DNA of 64,000 bases from Terriglobia bacterium (GCA_035712365.1 DASTAW010000048.1:248001-312000); one strand, 5' to 3'. Positions 16,844-26,255 are shown, numbered from the stretch's first letter. The notes: generated from the letters alone by a model not told the origin. Program-made: numbers and translations.

Positions 16844-18655
16844 CTACGCTTCGCTGTCCACGAATTGAAGTTCGTGCAGGCGCTGATATATTCCGCCACG
16901 CGTCACCAGGTCCTCGTGCGTGCCCACTTCCGAGATGGTCCCGCGGTCCAGCACCACGATGCGGTCCGCGCGCCGGACCGTGCTGAGCCGGTGGGCAATC
17001 ACAAGGACCGTTCGGCCCGACATCAGGTTTCCCAGCGCCTTTTGCACCAGGGCTTCGGATTCCGTATCCAGCTCCGACGTGGCTTCGTCCAGGATCAGAA
17101 TCGGAGAATTCTTCAGCAGCGCGCGAGCAATCGCCAGGCGCTGCCGCTGCCCGCCGGAAAGACGCTGGCCGCGCTCGCCGATCATGCCCTGGTATCCGCC
17201 GGGCCTCTCGGTAATGAAGTCGTGTGCCAGCGCGGCACGGGCCGCCTCTTCCACATCAGCCCGGGTCCGCGACCCGTTACCATAGCAGATGTTGTTGAAA
17301 ATGGTGTCGTTAAAAAGGATGGTTCCCTGCGTGACCATTCCGATCTGGGAGCGCAGCGAACCCAGTTTGAGATCACGCACGTTGTGGCCGTCAACCAGCA
17401 GCCGCCCGCGAGTAACATCATAGAACCTGGGGAGCAGGCTGGCCAGGGTTGTTTTTCCGGCCCCGCTCGATCCCACCAGCGCCACAACTTCACCCTTCCT
17501 GATTCTCAGATTGACGTCTTGCAGCAGCGGCACACCCGGTTCATATTCAAAGTCCACATCGTCAAAAACGATCTCATCCTTAAAAACGGGCAATTCTAGC
17601 GCGCTGTGTTTTTCTTTTACCTCGGGACTGATCTGCAGAAACTGGAAAACCTGTTCGGAAGCTCCAACGGCCTGCTGCACGGCGTTGTTGACGCCCGTCA
17701 ACCGCTTGATCGGCTCGTACATCTTGATCAGCGCATAAAGGAAAACGAGAAATCCGCCCATCGTCTGCGCATGGTGGAGAATTTCATTGCGCTCATATAG
17801 CAGAAGCCCGGCGACGGTGATCGCGCCCAGAAGTTCCATCAGCGGGGCCGTCACAGCCTGCGCCCTCACCCAGCGCATGTTGGTGTGGAGCAGCTTGTGT
17901 GTCGCCGCCTTGAACCGCGCGACTTCAAAGTGCTCCATCACAAAAGCCTTTACGATACCGATTCCCGTGAAAGTCTCCTGAACGAGGTTGTTGATGTCGG
18001 CCATTCTGTCCTGGCTGGAACGGCTGGAACGGCGGATCGATCTTCCGATGTTGGCTGATGGCAAAACCACCAGGGGGACCAGCAAAAGCGATGCCATGGC
18101 CAGTTTCCAATCGACGGAGAAGATGACTGCAAGTAACCCAATCAGGGTAAAGGAATATCTCAGGAAATCCGCAGACACCTGGGAAACCGCATACTGAATT
18201 TTGTCAGTGTCGTTGCTGATTGCCGACATCAGACGGCCAGTAGGGTTCCGCTTGAAAAAGGCCATCGACTGCTCAACGATTTTGGCGTAAAGCTGATTGC
18301 GAAGGTTCCGGACAGCGGATTGGCCAATAAAATTGATGCTGACCGTGGCGCTATACTGCGAGATGCCCTTCACAATGGAAACGGCGATGATCGCAAGCGC
18401 CACGACGGTCCAGACATTGTGGATGTGACCGGGGAAAAAGTCTTGCAGATAGACGGTGTGATGGTTCCAGGGAAGATCGAAAAGCCGGATGCCGGACGAA
18501 CTGGCCCCAGGTTTGAGGACATTGTCGCCCACAGGCTTGATGAGCAGGGCGGTAATCGCCTCGCAAGCGCCCACCACAGCCATCAGGACCACAGCCATGG
18601 CGAAACGCAGTCTGTAAGGTCGGAGAAATCCTAGCAGGCTTTGAACTTGGCTCAT
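16844..18655 (-). CDS. MsbA-like ABC exporter (lipid flippase type)
   Basis: A half-transporter of 603 residues with an N-terminal six-helix transmembrane domain and a C-terminal nucleotide-binding domain. In the latter are Walker A VGSSGAGKTTLA, the Q-loop IGMVTQGTILF, the signature LSGGQRQRLAIARAL, Walker B ILILDEATSELD and the H-loop VIAHRLSTVRRAD. FFKRNPTGRLMSAISNDTDKIQ is a typical coupling-helix region of MsbA-type exporters. It probably forms a homodimer that flips lipid A-core or another lipid in the inner membrane. The start at 18655 (MSQVQSLLG) has AGGA six bases upstream; the frame extends to 18760 without a convincing start. Lipid flippase versus multidrug pump cannot be settled by sequence alone. 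Confidence 0.9.
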   Translation of the reverse strand: MSQVQSLLGFLRPYRLRFAMAVVLMAVVGACEAITALLIKPVGDNVLKPGASSSGIRLFDLPWNHHTVYLQDFFPGHIHNVWTVVALAIIAVSIVKGISQYSATVSINFIGQSAVRNLRNQLYAKIVEQSMAFFKRNPTGRLMSAISNDTDKIQYAVSQVSADFLRYSFTLIGLLAVIFSVDWKLAMASLLLVPLVVLPSANIGRSIRRSSRSSQDRMADINNLVQETFTGIGIVKAFVMEHFEVARFKAATHKLLHTNMRWVRAQAVTAPLMELLGAITVAGLLLYERNEILHHAQTMGGFLVFLYALIKMYEPIKRLTGVNNAVQQAVGASEQVFQFLQISPEVKEKHSALELPVFKDEIVFDDVDFEYEPGVPLLQDVNLRIRKGEVVALVGSSGAGKTTLASLLPRFYDVTRGRLLVDGHNVRDLKLGSLRSQIGMVTQGTILFNDTIFNNICYGNGSRTRADVEEAARAALAHDFITERPGGYQGMIGERGQRLSGGQRQRLAIARALLKNSPILILDEATSELDTESEALVQKALGNLMSGRTVLVIAHRLSTVRRADRIVVLDRGTISEVGTHEDLVTRGGIYQRLHELQFVDSEA

Positions 18656-18784
18656 CCGGCGTCCTACCCACAGGCTGGAGAGCCCGCCGGGCGCGGAAAA
18701 TAAAATCTTAATCTTCGCGAGAAGCGAAGTCAAGCTGCGAGGCCGCGCACGGCACGGCACCGGCTATCCGCCGCCGGCATTTTT

Positions 18785-18827
18785 ACAGTTCGCAACTGTC
18801 GCCCCCACGGCATGGAAGCCATGCCGT
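18785..18827. repeat. Two adjacent perfect hairpins in the 334-bp gap before the methyltransferase gene
   Basis: ACAGTT-CGC-AACTGT (18785-18799) is followed by ACGGCATGG-AAG-CCATGCCGT (18807-18827), a perfect 9-bp stem. They lie in the intergenic stretch 18,656-18,989, which otherwise holds no gene that I can support. An extended -10-like TGTTAGAAT ends at 18968, shortly before the methyltransferase start. Confidence 0.6.
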
Positions 18828-18989
18828 TTGCGGGAACAGCTTTTCAAGCCATCGCAGCGAACTTTCACTCCTAACTTTCATTCATTAATCAGTCTTGGTC
18901 TGCCGATTATGCTAATCGGAGGGTTGGGTATGGGACACGCCGTGAGCGCGAGTCAATTTCTGTTAGAATACTGCACTGGCGGACATCCA

Positions 18990-19544
18990 ATGAACGGCAA
19001 TGGCAACGGCAACGGTTCGTACCGGCCGCTCAGCAGTGTGTGGGAGGGAACGGATGGTGAGCTCCTTGAGGCCATCTTCCGCTTTTACCCGACCATTCCG
19101 GTTGAGCCGATATTGGACTCTACGCATAACGCCGGCCGGTTCTGGAAAGGGTCCAAGCGGCGCGTCGTTTCGATGGATATAGACCCGCAATACAGGCCGA
19201 AGATCGTCGCGGATAATCGGATTATGAAAGGGGTCAGGTCTTCCCAATTTGGCGCCATCGTCTACGATCCGCCGCATGTAGGGCCTCAACGACGGGATAA
19301 GAGCCGCAAGCGTTTCGATGTGGATTTCGGAGCTTTCGTGGAATGCGGCAAGGAGCAAGACTGGAATCTGAGCTACCTCTATCCACCCTTTCTGAAACAA
19401 GCCAGGCGCGTCCTGAAGCCGAACGGGCTCCTGCTCGCCAAGATCACGGACAAGGTGAACAACCACAAGTCCAAGTGGCCGCACTGTGACTTTGGCTTGA
19501 GGCTGCTCCATGCGAGACCCCCCTCTGCCTTTTCAGCGGTGTGA
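18990..19544 (+). CDS. DNA methyltransferase-like protein with DPPH motif, C-terminally truncated
   Basis: An SAM-dependent methyltransferase of the phage-associated type. It begins MNGNGNGNGSYRPLSSVWEG; PILDSTHNAGRFWKG replaces the usual SAM-binding loop, MDIDPQYRPKIVADN holds the acidic residue for SAM ribose, and IVYDPPHVG is the catalytic DPPx motif. FNLSYLYPPF-type (here WNLSYLYPPF) and LKPNGLLLAKITD blocks follow. After KWPHCDF the protein ends in 16 unrelated residues, whereas relatives I recall continue with 50-60 more residues. It is therefore probably broken and inactive. ATG at 18990 matches the usual N-terminus. An in-frame ATG at 18930 has a better GGAGGG Shine-Dalgarno and is an alternative start. 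Confidence 0.75.
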   Translation: MNGNGNGNGSYRPLSSVWEGTDGELLEAIFRFYPTIPVEPILDSTHNAGRFWKGSKRRVVSMDIDPQYRPKIVADNRIMKGVRSSQFGAIVYDPPHVGPQRRDKSRKRFDVDFGAFVECGKEQDWNLSYLYPPFLKQARRVLKPNGLLLAKITDKVNNHKSKWPHCDFGLRLLHARPPSAFSAV

Positions 19545-19593
19545 GAACAAAGGTTCAGCGCGACGGCTGTCCATCCGCACTCGGAGGTTCTCC

Positions 19594-19902
19594 ATGAGGT
19601 ATTTAGCGCTCGGTGTAGACAGAGATGACTGCGGATTCGACCCGCCGAGCCTTGGAATCTTTTACATCGAAGCGCCTAATTGGCGAAAGGCCCGAGACGC
19701 AGCGGAGAAGCGTGACAAGAATTTTCTTTGCGTCGGATGCCTGGACGCTGCTCGCTTGCGGGAGCTCGCGGACGAAGTTGAGGGGCTGAGGCCGCACATA
19801 ATAGTCAGGGACTCGCCTCGGGGCGAAAGGCGGCGTCCGAAGGTGGGTCCACCTCCCCGGGAGCCAAACCCCGGTCGTCAGCGCAGAAGGGGACGCCGGT
19901 AA
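19594..19902 (+). CDS. Small protein of unknown function in accessory island
   Basis: A 102-residue product, supported by GGAGG six bases before the ATG at 19594 and by being the only long frame in this stretch. The first 70 residues (YLALGVDRDDCGFDPPSLGIFYIEAP, KNFLCVGCLDAARLRELADEVEGL) look like a compact alpha/beta domain. The last 30 are a Pro/Arg-rich basic tail ending in RRRGRR. I do not recognise the family. It lies between a truncated methyltransferase and a convergent HNH nuclease, so it may be a nuclease-island accessory protein, but nothing in the sequence proves a role. Confidence 0.5.
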   Translation: MRYLALGVDRDDCGFDPPSLGIFYIEAPNWRKARDAAEKRDKNFLCVGCLDAARLRELADEVEGLRPHIIVRDSPRGERRRPKVGPPPREPNPGRQRRRGRR

Positions 19903-19981
19903 CGTCGGCTCCTTAGTAGAGGGCGGAACCGAAAGCGAGAGGGGCGTAATGCCAGAAGCAACCCACTGATCCCGGGGGAAT

Positions 19982-20899
19982 TCATTCCCAAATACGGTTT
20001 CGAGCGGGTCCCTTCCGGGCTTGGGAGAACGCGAGAGCAAGCAACAATGCGAGCCCCACCCTTCGGACCGGGTCATGAGCGAGGGTCTGCCGGATCCGGA
20101 AGCGCTTGCCGTTAATGGTTACTCCAACAAGCCAGTTCCCAATCCACTTAAGGTCGGTTATCTCGGCGTGCTCGAATTGGGCATGACAGTTGGGACACAC
20201 CACCAGCAGGTTGGTCGGATGGTGCCCCAGATTCGGGTCAAGGTGGTGGACTTCAAAGTAGGGTTCGCCGTCCCTCATCTGAAATGTAAATGAGCAGATC
20301 TGACACTTTCCACTGTACAGCTCCCGAAGCAATACCCGGATACCTGGCGGCGTGCTTGCGCGCCGGCCCGCTGCCGCTACAGCCGTTTCGGGGCGCGGAC
20401 GCCGTTCGGAGGATTGTGCGATTCGTAAAAGTTCGCCCTGAGCCACCTCGCTCAGTCTCCGTCGAGTGAGCTTAGCCAGCGCGCCCAATTGACGGTACGC
20501 CTCAGGGTCAGATGGCGCGCTGTGCAGGCTCCGCCGGGCCTTCTGCTCTTCTTGTTCCTGCAGATAACGGTCCAGCGATACGCGATAGAGAAGTGCGCTT
20601 CGGTCCTCGACCGATATCGAGATCAGGTCACCCTCACGCACGCCCCTAGAGGAGAACCACCTTCCCAAGCCGAATATTCGGCTTTCCTTTGCCGAGGTGT
20701 CATATGGACGAAAGGTGAGGCCCCTTGCGCGCTCTTCGTCGTCGAAAGCGACCTGTATCTCTCGTGTGTCAGGCGGGAACCAACTGTCGAACTTGCGCGG
20801 TATCGCCAGCAGCCCCTTCGCGAGGCGACTAGATGTCGCGGTGATCGTGAAACTTTTCTGTCGAACCCGCCGGCCGCCCGCCTTGCTGTTCGAGTCCAT
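19982..20899 (-). CDS. HNH endonuclease with B3-like N-terminal DNA-binding domain
   Basis: A 305-residue protein. Residues 15-110 read ITATSSRLAKGLLAIPRKF, WFPPDTREIQVAFDDE, SRIFGLGRWFSSRGVREGDLISI, closely following the pattern of the B3/EcoRII-N DNA-binding pseudobarrel (IP..F, GW..F....L..GD). The C-terminal part is an HNH nuclease: CQICSF and CPNCHAQFEHA give the zinc-binding CxxC pairs, FEVHHLDPN carries the catalytic His, and HHPTNLLVVC the Asn. Such a protein may recognise a specific or modified DNA site and cut it, like type II or type IV restriction enzymes. The gene is 29 bp downstream of the Eco29kI-like nuclease gene on the same strand. The B3 assignment is by pattern only. Confidence 0.75.
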   Translation of the reverse strand: MDSNSKAGGRRVRQKSFTITATSSRLAKGLLAIPRKFDSWFPPDTREIQVAFDDEERARGLTFRPYDTSAKESRIFGLGRWFSSRGVREGDLISISVEDRSALLYRVSLDRYLQEQEEQKARRSLHSAPSDPEAYRQLGALAKLTRRRLSEVAQGELLRIAQSSERRPRPETAVAAAGRRASTPPGIRVLLRELYSGKCQICSFTFQMRDGEPYFEVHHLDPNLGHHPTNLLVVCPNCHAQFEHAEITDLKWIGNWLVGVTINGKRFRIRQTLAHDPVRRVGLALLLALAFSQARKGPARNRIWE

Positions 20900-20928
20900 T
20901 GGTGTCCATTAAAAGATATACGCCGATT

Positions 20929-21351
20929 TCAGTCAGATGAGTCGGGCCGCTGAACTGCGGGACATTCGCCCCTTCCTTCAGAGAATGCCTCTCCTATGTT
21001 GGCAAGCTCCGCTGCGAACACCCACCACTCGCTTTTAAAGATCAGATATCGGCACTTCATATCGGCGAGGGATATGTTTCTCCTGTCCTGGATTTTTCCG
21101 ACGTGCTCGACAAAGCGTGTGCGGAGAGTGTGCTTGCTTTTGGTGGTTCCCTTAGACGCCTTGCCCACATAAACCAGTTTTCCCTTATAGTAGAGCGCGT
21201 ATATGCCGCTCTCCTGCGGGCCGACATCTTTGGTAAGCGGCAATAATGGGCTGGACTCCAACTTTTCAACGACTTGCTCGCGGATTCCACGATCAAGATC
21301 AAAATCAAAAAAATGCGGGTTCTCGGTCGGATCAGGCATAGCGGCCCGCAT
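20929..21351 (-). CDS. Eco29kI-like GIY-YIG restriction endonuclease, C-terminally truncated
   Basis: A 140-residue protein resembling the Eco29kI family of type II restriction enzymes: FDFDLDRGIREQVVEKLESS at the N-terminus, SGIYALYYKGKLVYVGKA as the GIY-YIG motif with both tyrosines, and LRTRFVEHVGKI with the catalytic Arg and His. ISLADMKCRYLIFKSEWWVFAAE supplies the metal-binding Glu. Eco29kI itself is over 200 residues, and the C-terminal region with the expected PxWN-type Asn is absent; the last 20 residues do not match. It is therefore probably inactive. No intact cognate cytosine methyltransferase lies nearby. Start codon choice (21351 or 21339) is open. Confidence 0.7.
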   Translation of the reverse strand: MRAAMPDPTENPHFFDFDLDRGIREQVVEKLESSPLLPLTKDVGPQESGIYALYYKGKLVYVGKASKGTTKSKHTLRTRFVEHVGKIQDRRNISLADMKCRYLIFKSEWWVFAAELANIGEAFSEGRGECPAVQRPDSSD

Positions 21352-21485
21352 ATTATCACAGATAACGAGGGTGGAACTGACCGCCGGGGCTGCGGTTTCT
21401 CAGACACTAAACGGTGACATATCAGCAATTCATTGAAAACAGGTGTCTTATCACGTCCTGCCGCCGCTTTCTGGCGGCAATCACT

Positions 21486-22439
21486 TCAGGCAAGTTCCAG
21501 GGCCAGGGCCGCGGCGCCGTAAAGAGGCGAATAATTGCCCAGTCCAGCCTGGACGACTGTGGTCGAGTGCTCGAGCATTGAGGCTGAGCATTCACCCAGG
21601 TACTCGTGGACAGGACCCAGCAGGACAGCGCCTGAGAGGGCCACACCGCCTCCCAGAATGATGACATCGGGATTCAGGATGCGGATAGCGGTCAGCAGGC
21701 CCCTGGCCAGCGCCCGCGCCGCTTCTCGCACGATGATCTGCGGGCCATTTTCGCCTTCTCCGGCAGCGCGGAAGACCAATTCAGCCGTAATCCGATCCGG
21801 GTTACCGCCGGCAAGCTCGATGGTCCTGGCCATCACCTCCGGCTTTCTCCGCGCAAACCCGCGCGCCCGCAGTTCGATGGCAGTTCCCGAAGCGACGGTT
21901 TCCAGGCATCCTCGCGCACCGCAGGAGCACAAGGCGCCCGGGTCTGACACCTGGATGTGGCCCAATTCTCCGGCCAGCGAGTCCTTGCCTCGATGCACTC
22001 TGCCGCCGCAAATCACTCCTCCGCCGATGCCCGTGCTGATGGTGAGGTAAACCATCGATTCCGTGCCGCGCCCGGCGCCATAACGAAACTCGCCCAAAGC
22101 CCCGGCATTGGCGTCGTTGTCCACCTGACACCTGAGGCTGAAATTATCTTCCACCCATTGGGCCAGCCGGAAACCCTGCCACCCGGAGACATGCATTGAA
22201 CTGACCTGTTGCCGCCCATAGTCAACCGGCCCGCCAAAACTGATGCCGCAGGACTGGACAGGCTGGTCCGACTTTGCGATCAGGTCATCGGCGCGCTTTC
22301 GCAGCTCACTCAGCATCCATTCGCGCCCGCCAGAGGGTTCGGTCCGGCCTTCTGAGAGAACAAGGCGATGGCCCCCGGAGTCAAAGAGGCCCAGGCGGAA
22401 ATGGGTCCCGCCGATGTCTACGGCCAGCACATTGCTCAT
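21486..22439 (-). CDS. ROK family sugar kinase (glucokinase-like)
   Basis: A 317-residue ROK kinase without the DNA-binding domain of ROK repressors. VDIGGTHFRLGLFD is the phosphate 1 ATP-binding motif, DNDANAGALGE holds the catalytic Asp, and ISTGIGGGVI the phosphate 2 region. GELGHIQV with CSCGARGCLE gives the ROK zinc-binding His and three Cys. ILGGGV near the C-terminus binds adenosine. It phosphorylates glucose or a related hexose or N-acetyl sugar using ATP. It is the last gene of the lptC-lptB-rpoN-hpf-rapZ run, 63 bp after rapZ, where many bacteria carry phosphotransferase genes instead. Confidence 0.9.
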   Translation of the reverse strand: MSNVLAVDIGGTHFRLGLFDSGGHRLVLSEGRTEPSGGREWMLSELRKRADDLIAKSDQPVQSCGISFGGPVDYGRQQVSSMHVSGWQGFRLAQWVEDNFSLRCQVDNDANAGALGEFRYGAGRGTESMVYLTISTGIGGGVICGGRVHRGKDSLAGELGHIQVSDPGALCSCGARGCLETVASGTAIELRARGFARRKPEVMARTIELAGGNPDRITAELVFRAAGEGENGPQIIVREAARALARGLLTAIRILNPDVIILGGGVALSGAVLLGPVHEYLGECSASMLEHSTTVVQAGLGNYSPLYGAAALALELA

Positions 22440-22502
22440 CGGGTGGAAAGCCTTCTAAGATTCTGCCCGGTTCGGGTGTGACGCATTAACCGGCATCCGT
22501 TT

Positions 22503-23402
22503 TCACTCAGCGTGGTTCCGTTCGAGGTCGCGATGGACGACTTTGGTTTTGAAGCCCTCTTCCTCCAGAAATTCGCCGATATGCTCGGCCAGCGCCACGG
22601 ACCGGTGGCGTCCGCCGGTGCAGCCGATGGCAATGGTAAGATAACTTTTGCCCTCGCGGACATAGTTCGGCAGCAGAAAGAGGAGCAAGTCCGAAACGCG
22701 GCTGATAAATTCGCGAGTGAGGGCCTGCGACTCCACATATTCCCGTACGTCGGGGTCGATTCCGGACTTTTCCCGCAGCCCTGTCACAAAATTCGGGTTG
22801 GGCAAAAAACGGACGTCGAACACCAGATCAGCATCATGCGGGACCCCGTGCTTGAACCCGAACGACAGGACGGACACCAGCATGGTCTTGCGGCGGCGGC
22901 CTCCAAACCGGTCCTGAATCAACTCGCGAAGCTCGTGAACGTTCATCCGGCTGGTGTCGATCACAGTGTCGGCAAGATGCCGCATGGGCTTAAGCAGAGA
23001 GCGCTCAAGGCGGATGCCTTCCCGGACTGGCAGATTTCGGCCCAGGGGGTGGGGCCGGCGGGTCTCCTCGAATCGGTGGATCAGCGCCTCATCGGAAGCT
23101 TCAAGAAAAAGCAGCGCCACATTGAGACCATCGCGTCCCAGGCGCTGATAGGTGACGGGAAGCTGGCTGAGGGATTCTCCTTCGCGAATATCAACAACCA
23201 CGGCAGAACGCCGGATGCGGCTTCCGTGCGCCGCGCACATGTCAGCGAACCTGGGAATCAACCCCACCGGAAGGTTGTCAACGCAATAGTAGCCCAGATC
23301 TTCGAAGGCCTTCAGCGCCGATCCCTTTCCCGAACCGCTGAGGCCTGTGATCACAACAAGCCGGCGGGTTACCTTGCCGGGATGGCGCCTCTTAGTCTTC
23401 AT
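22503..23402 (-). CDS. rapZ: RapZ/YvcJ-type nucleotide-binding RNase adapter
   Basis: A 299-residue P-loop protein. In enterobacteria RapZ binds the small RNA GlmZ and directs RNase E to it, linking glucosamine-6-phosphate level to GlmS synthesis; in other bacteria (YvcJ) it is a GTP/ATP-binding protein of less clear role. The Walker A is ITGLSGSGKGSALKAFEDLGYYCVDNLP, with the family-specific DNLP. The C-terminal half carries DVRFLPNPNFV and AIGCTGGRHRSVALAE, the uridine diphosphate-sugar/metabolite-binding pocket of the family. It sits in the classical rpoN-hpf-rapZ neighbourhood. Confidence 0.95.
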   Translation of the reverse strand: MKTKRRHPGKVTRRLVVITGLSGSGKGSALKAFEDLGYYCVDNLPVGLIPRFADMCAAHGSRIRRSAVVVDIREGESLSQLPVTYQRLGRDGLNVALLFLEASDEALIHRFEETRRPHPLGRNLPVREGIRLERSLLKPMRHLADTVIDTSRMNVHELRELIQDRFGGRRRKTMLVSVLSFGFKHGVPHDADLVFDVRFLPNPNFVTGLREKSGIDPDVREYVESQALTREFISRVSDLLLFLLPNYVREGKSYLTIAIGCTGGRHRSVALAEHIGEFLEEEGFKTKVVHRDLERNHAE

Positions 23403-23479
23403 GCGCGCTGAATGCGATGGCGATGACGTTGCACGAATGGCGGCGTCCCATCGCCACGATAACCAGTTGAGGCTGGATT

Positions 23480-24016
23480 TCAGGATTCTGGCTCGACGAG
23501 ACCCAGTTTTCCGTCGGGCCGCCGATAGATAACGTTCACCCGCTCACTTTCGGAGTTGCGAAAGACAACGAGTCCGCTGGCGACCGCCTCCAGCGATTCG
23601 ATGGCCTCCTCAAGGCTCATCGGCTTCACCGGAAGGCGCTCGGACTCAATCGCTACGCGTTCCTCGTGGTCAACCCGGCTGCTCTGGAAAACGTTCAGTG
23701 TGATGTTCGCCGTCGGTTTGGGGCGGCGCTTCTTCGTCCGCCTTCGCGCCAGACGCTTGACCGCCTGCCGCTCGAGCTTGTCGAGCGCTCCCTTGATGGC
23801 GCTTCGATTGTCAACCGCCTCCATCACGCTGACGAGCGTCTGGTCAGGAAAAGTCGCGGTGATTTCTGCCGTGCGCCCGTGCTTTTCCGCGATGAGTATA
23901 ACATGCAGTTTGGGATGGCCTGGAAGCAATCTGCCAAGTTTCCTGAGGCGCTGGTGAGTGTACTGGCGCAGCCCGGCAGTCACATTCACCTGACGTCCTG
24001 TGAAATCAACGTCCAT
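23480..24016 (-). CDS. hpf: Long-form ribosome hibernation-promoting factor
   Basis: A 178-residue long HPF that joins two 70S ribosomes into inactive 100S particles in stationary phase. The N-terminal S30AE domain starts MDVDFTGRQVNVTAGLRQYTHQRL and the C-terminal dimerisation domain is visible as PMSLEEAIESLEAVASGLVVFRNSES followed by VIYRRPDGKLGLVEP. The start at 24016 has GAGGAGG seven bases upstream; the in-frame ATG at 24070 would overlap rpoN and is not preferred. A basic linker (KRLARRRTKKRRPKP) joins the domains. Position behind rpoN is conserved in many bacteria. Confidence 0.94.
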   Translation of the reverse strand: MDVDFTGRQVNVTAGLRQYTHQRLRKLGRLLPGHPKLHVILIAEKHGRTAEITATFPDQTLVSVMEAVDNRSAIKGALDKLERQAVKRLARRRTKKRRPKPTANITLNVFQSSRVDHEERVAIESERLPVKPMSLEEAIESLEAVASGLVVFRNSESERVNVIYRRPDGKLGLVEPES

Positions 24017-24066
24017 AACAGCGCCTCCTCTGACCGTCTTTCGAATTGGCGATGCGTCAGGATTGT

Positions 24067-25524
24067 TCATCCCTTGACCCGGCGCTGGTGTGTGCTGGGG
24101 ATCTTCATGTCTTCACGGTATTTCGCCACTGTCCGGCGGGTGACATCGAAACCCTGTTCACGCAGATGCTGCATGATGCTTTCGTCGGTAAGGGGATGGG
24201 CAGGTTCTTCGTCTTCAATCATCTGTTTCACAATCCGCTTCAGGCGGATCAGCGAGGTGTTGCCTCCCCGCGGCCCTTGCACGGATTCAGAAAAGAAATA
24301 GCGGAGCTCGTAAACGCCCTGCGGCGTGTGAGCATATTTATTGGCAACCGCGCGGCTGACGGTCGAGGGATGCACCCCGACTTCTTCGGCCACCTCTTTG
24401 ATCATCATGGGCCGCAAAAAATCGATTCCCTTCTCGAGGAATTCCACCTGGCGTTGAATGATGGACTCACACACCCGCGCAATCGTATGCTTGCGCTGCT
24501 CGATGTTCTTGATGAGCTGCAATGCGGAATTGCAGCGCTCCTTCACATAGCTGCGCACCTCGCGCGTTGCCGCCAGGTCCGAGAGCAGGCGCCGGTATTG
24601 CCGGCTGAGCCTCAACTGGGGCAGTCCGTCCTCGTTCAGGCGGACTTCGTACCCGTTGCTGGTCTTGACGATAAAAACGTCCGGCTCGATCAATTGCGGC
24701 TGCGTCTTGTTGTAACGCTGGCCTGGACGCGGATCGAGCTTACGGATCACCTCAACAGCCCTCTCGACGGCCGGGACCGGCCGGTCAAGGGCGCGAGCAA
24801 TCTCCCGGTAATGCTTGTTCTGAACCAGTTTCAGATGGTCGGAAACGATCTGGGCGGCCAGGCTGCTTTCAGGGGCCATCGTGCGGAGCTGAATCAGAAG
24901 GCACTCGCGGACATCCCTTGCCGCCACGCCGAGCGGATCAAATTCCTGGACCAGCGCCAGGGCAGCTTCCACGTCGCCCTGCTCATGGCCTCCGGTCCGG
25001 GCGATCTCTTCCACCGAAGTCGTCAGATAACCGTCTTCATTCAGGTTTCCAACGATTGAGTCCGCCGCGCTCCGCACCGCTTCTGAGCACTTGGAAACGC
25101 TTAATTGCCATTCCAGATGGTCAGCCAACGAGGATGGCTGGGAGAGAAAGTTTTCGAAAGAAGTCTTTTCGTAAATCTCGCCGGCAGGCGCCTTGAATCC
25201 CGGATCCAGGTAATCGCGGAAGAAAGACCCGAAATCAATCTCCTCAAACGAATCCCGATTTCCGTTTTCGGCAGAATTCTCACCAGGAACAAGGTCCGGA
25301 GTTCCGTTGGCCTCAACTTTTTGCGCCACCTCCTCCATCGAGGGAGCGTCCTCAGGAACTTCTTCGAGGACGGGATTGGCGATCATTTCCTCATTGATCA
25401 TCTCTCGCAATTCGAGCCGGTTGAGGGCCAGGACGCTGACCATCTGCACAAGGCCAGGCGTCAGGATCTGCTTCTGCGCCACCTTGAGGTTGAGGCCGAT
25501 TCTGGGTTGAGGTCCGCCCATCAC
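24067..25524 (-). CDS. rpoN: RNA polymerase sigma-54 factor
   Basis: Alternative sigma factor that recognises -24/-12 promoters and needs enhancer-binding ATPases. It has the Gln/Leu-rich region I ([31 protein letters not shown]), an acidic region II, the core-binding region, and the promoter-binding helix-turn-helix ([16 protein letters not shown]). The RpoN box is RRTVAKYRE near the C-terminus, matching [10 protein letters not shown] except for the first residue. The length of 485 residues is normal. The start overlaps the lptB stop by four bases (25521-25524), indicating coupling. No clear sigma-54 promoter was recognised in the window. Confidence 0.96.
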   Translation of the reverse strand: MMGGPQPRIGLNLKVAQKQILTPGLVQMVSVLALNRLELREMINEEMIANPVLEEVPEDAPSMEEVAQKVEANGTPDLVPGENSAENGNRDSFEEIDFGSFFRDYLDPGFKAPAGEIYEKTSFENFLSQPSSLADHLEWQLSVSKCSEAVRSAADSIVGNLNEDGYLTTSVEEIARTGGHEQGDVEAALALVQEFDPLGVAARDVRECLLIQLRTMAPESSLAAQIVSDHLKLVQNKHYREIARALDRPVPAVERAVEVIRKLDPRPGQRYNKTQPQLIEPDVFIVKTSNGYEVRLNEDGLPQLRLSRQYRRLLSDLAATREVRSYVKERCNSALQLIKNIEQRKHTIARVCESIIQRQVEFLEKGIDFLRPMMIKEVAEEVGVHPSTVSRAVANKYAHTPQGVYELRYFFSESVQGPRGGNTSLIRLKRIVKQMIEDEEPAHPLTDESIMQHLREQGFDVTRRTVAKYREDMKIPSTHQRRVKG

Positions 25525-26249
25525 ACTACCAGCTTGAAGTTGTCGCCGAGATAAATTCGCTTCACTTCAGCGTCGTTCCCCAGCTCTTCGGGAGAGCCGG
25601 CCCGAAAGATTCTTCCGTTATTAATGATATAAGCGCGGTCGGTCACCCGCAGGGTCTCCCGTACGTTATGGTCCGTTACCAATACCCCGATGCCGCTATC
25701 CTTTAACCGGATGATAATTTCCTGGATATCGAGGACGGTTAAGGGATCAATGCCGGAAAACGGCTCATCTAGAAGTATAAACGATGGTGAGATCACGAGG
25801 GAACGTGCAATTTCCACCCGCCGCCTTTCACCTCCCGAGAGCAGATACCCGTGGCTGCGCCTAACGTGTTGTAAACCGAGGTCTTCAAGCAATTCTTCGA
25901 GGCGCTCGCGCCGCTGATGATTGGTGAGCGGAAGTGTTTCCAGAACGGCGAGAACGTTATCCTCCACCGTCAGCTTACGAAAGATCGAAGGCTCCTGCGG
26001 CAGGTAGCTGATCCCGCTCCTGGCCCTCAGGTACATGGGGTAGGTCGTAATGTCCGTGTCGTCAAGGACGACCTGCCCGGAATCCGGGCTGACCAGACCG
26101 ACGATGATGTAAAAGGTGGTTGTTTTGCCCGCGCCGTTCGGGCCCAGCAGGCCGACAACTTCGCCCTGAGCGATGGTCAGGCTGATGTTATCAACCACCT
26201 TGCGGCCTTTGTAGGCCTTGGCCAGGTCAACCGTAGAGAGAGTATGCAT
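25521..26249 (-). CDS. lptB: LPS export ABC transporter ATP-binding protein
   Basis: The cytoplasmic ATPase of the LptB2FGC machine that extracts lipopolysaccharide from the inner membrane. [20 protein letters not shown] is Walker [18 protein letters not shown] the Q-loop with the LptB-specific [26 protein letters not shown] the signature, [13 protein letters not shown] Walker B and [10 protein letters not shown] the H-loop. The 242-residue length is standard. It follows the LptC/OstA fusion by six bases and overlaps rpoN. LptF and LptG are not in the window. Confidence 0.96.
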   Translation of the reverse strand: MHTLSTVDLAKAYKGRKVVDNISLTIAQGEVVGLLGPNGAGKTTTFYIIVGLVSPDSGQVVLDDTDITTYPMYLRARSGISYLPQEPSIFRKLTVEDNVLAVLETLPLTNHQRRERLEELLEDLGLQHVRRSHGYLLSGGERRRVEIARSLVISPSFILLDEPFSGIDPLTVLDIQEIIIRLKDSGIGVLVTDHNVRETLRVTDRAYIINNGRIFRAGSPEELGNDAEVKRIYLGDNFKLVV

Positions 26250-26255
26250 CGTCGC

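Noticed and set aside
22512-23411. A 299-residue frame opposite rapZ
   Set aside because: It mirrors rapZ almost exactly; RapZ has diagnostic motifs, the opposite frame has none.
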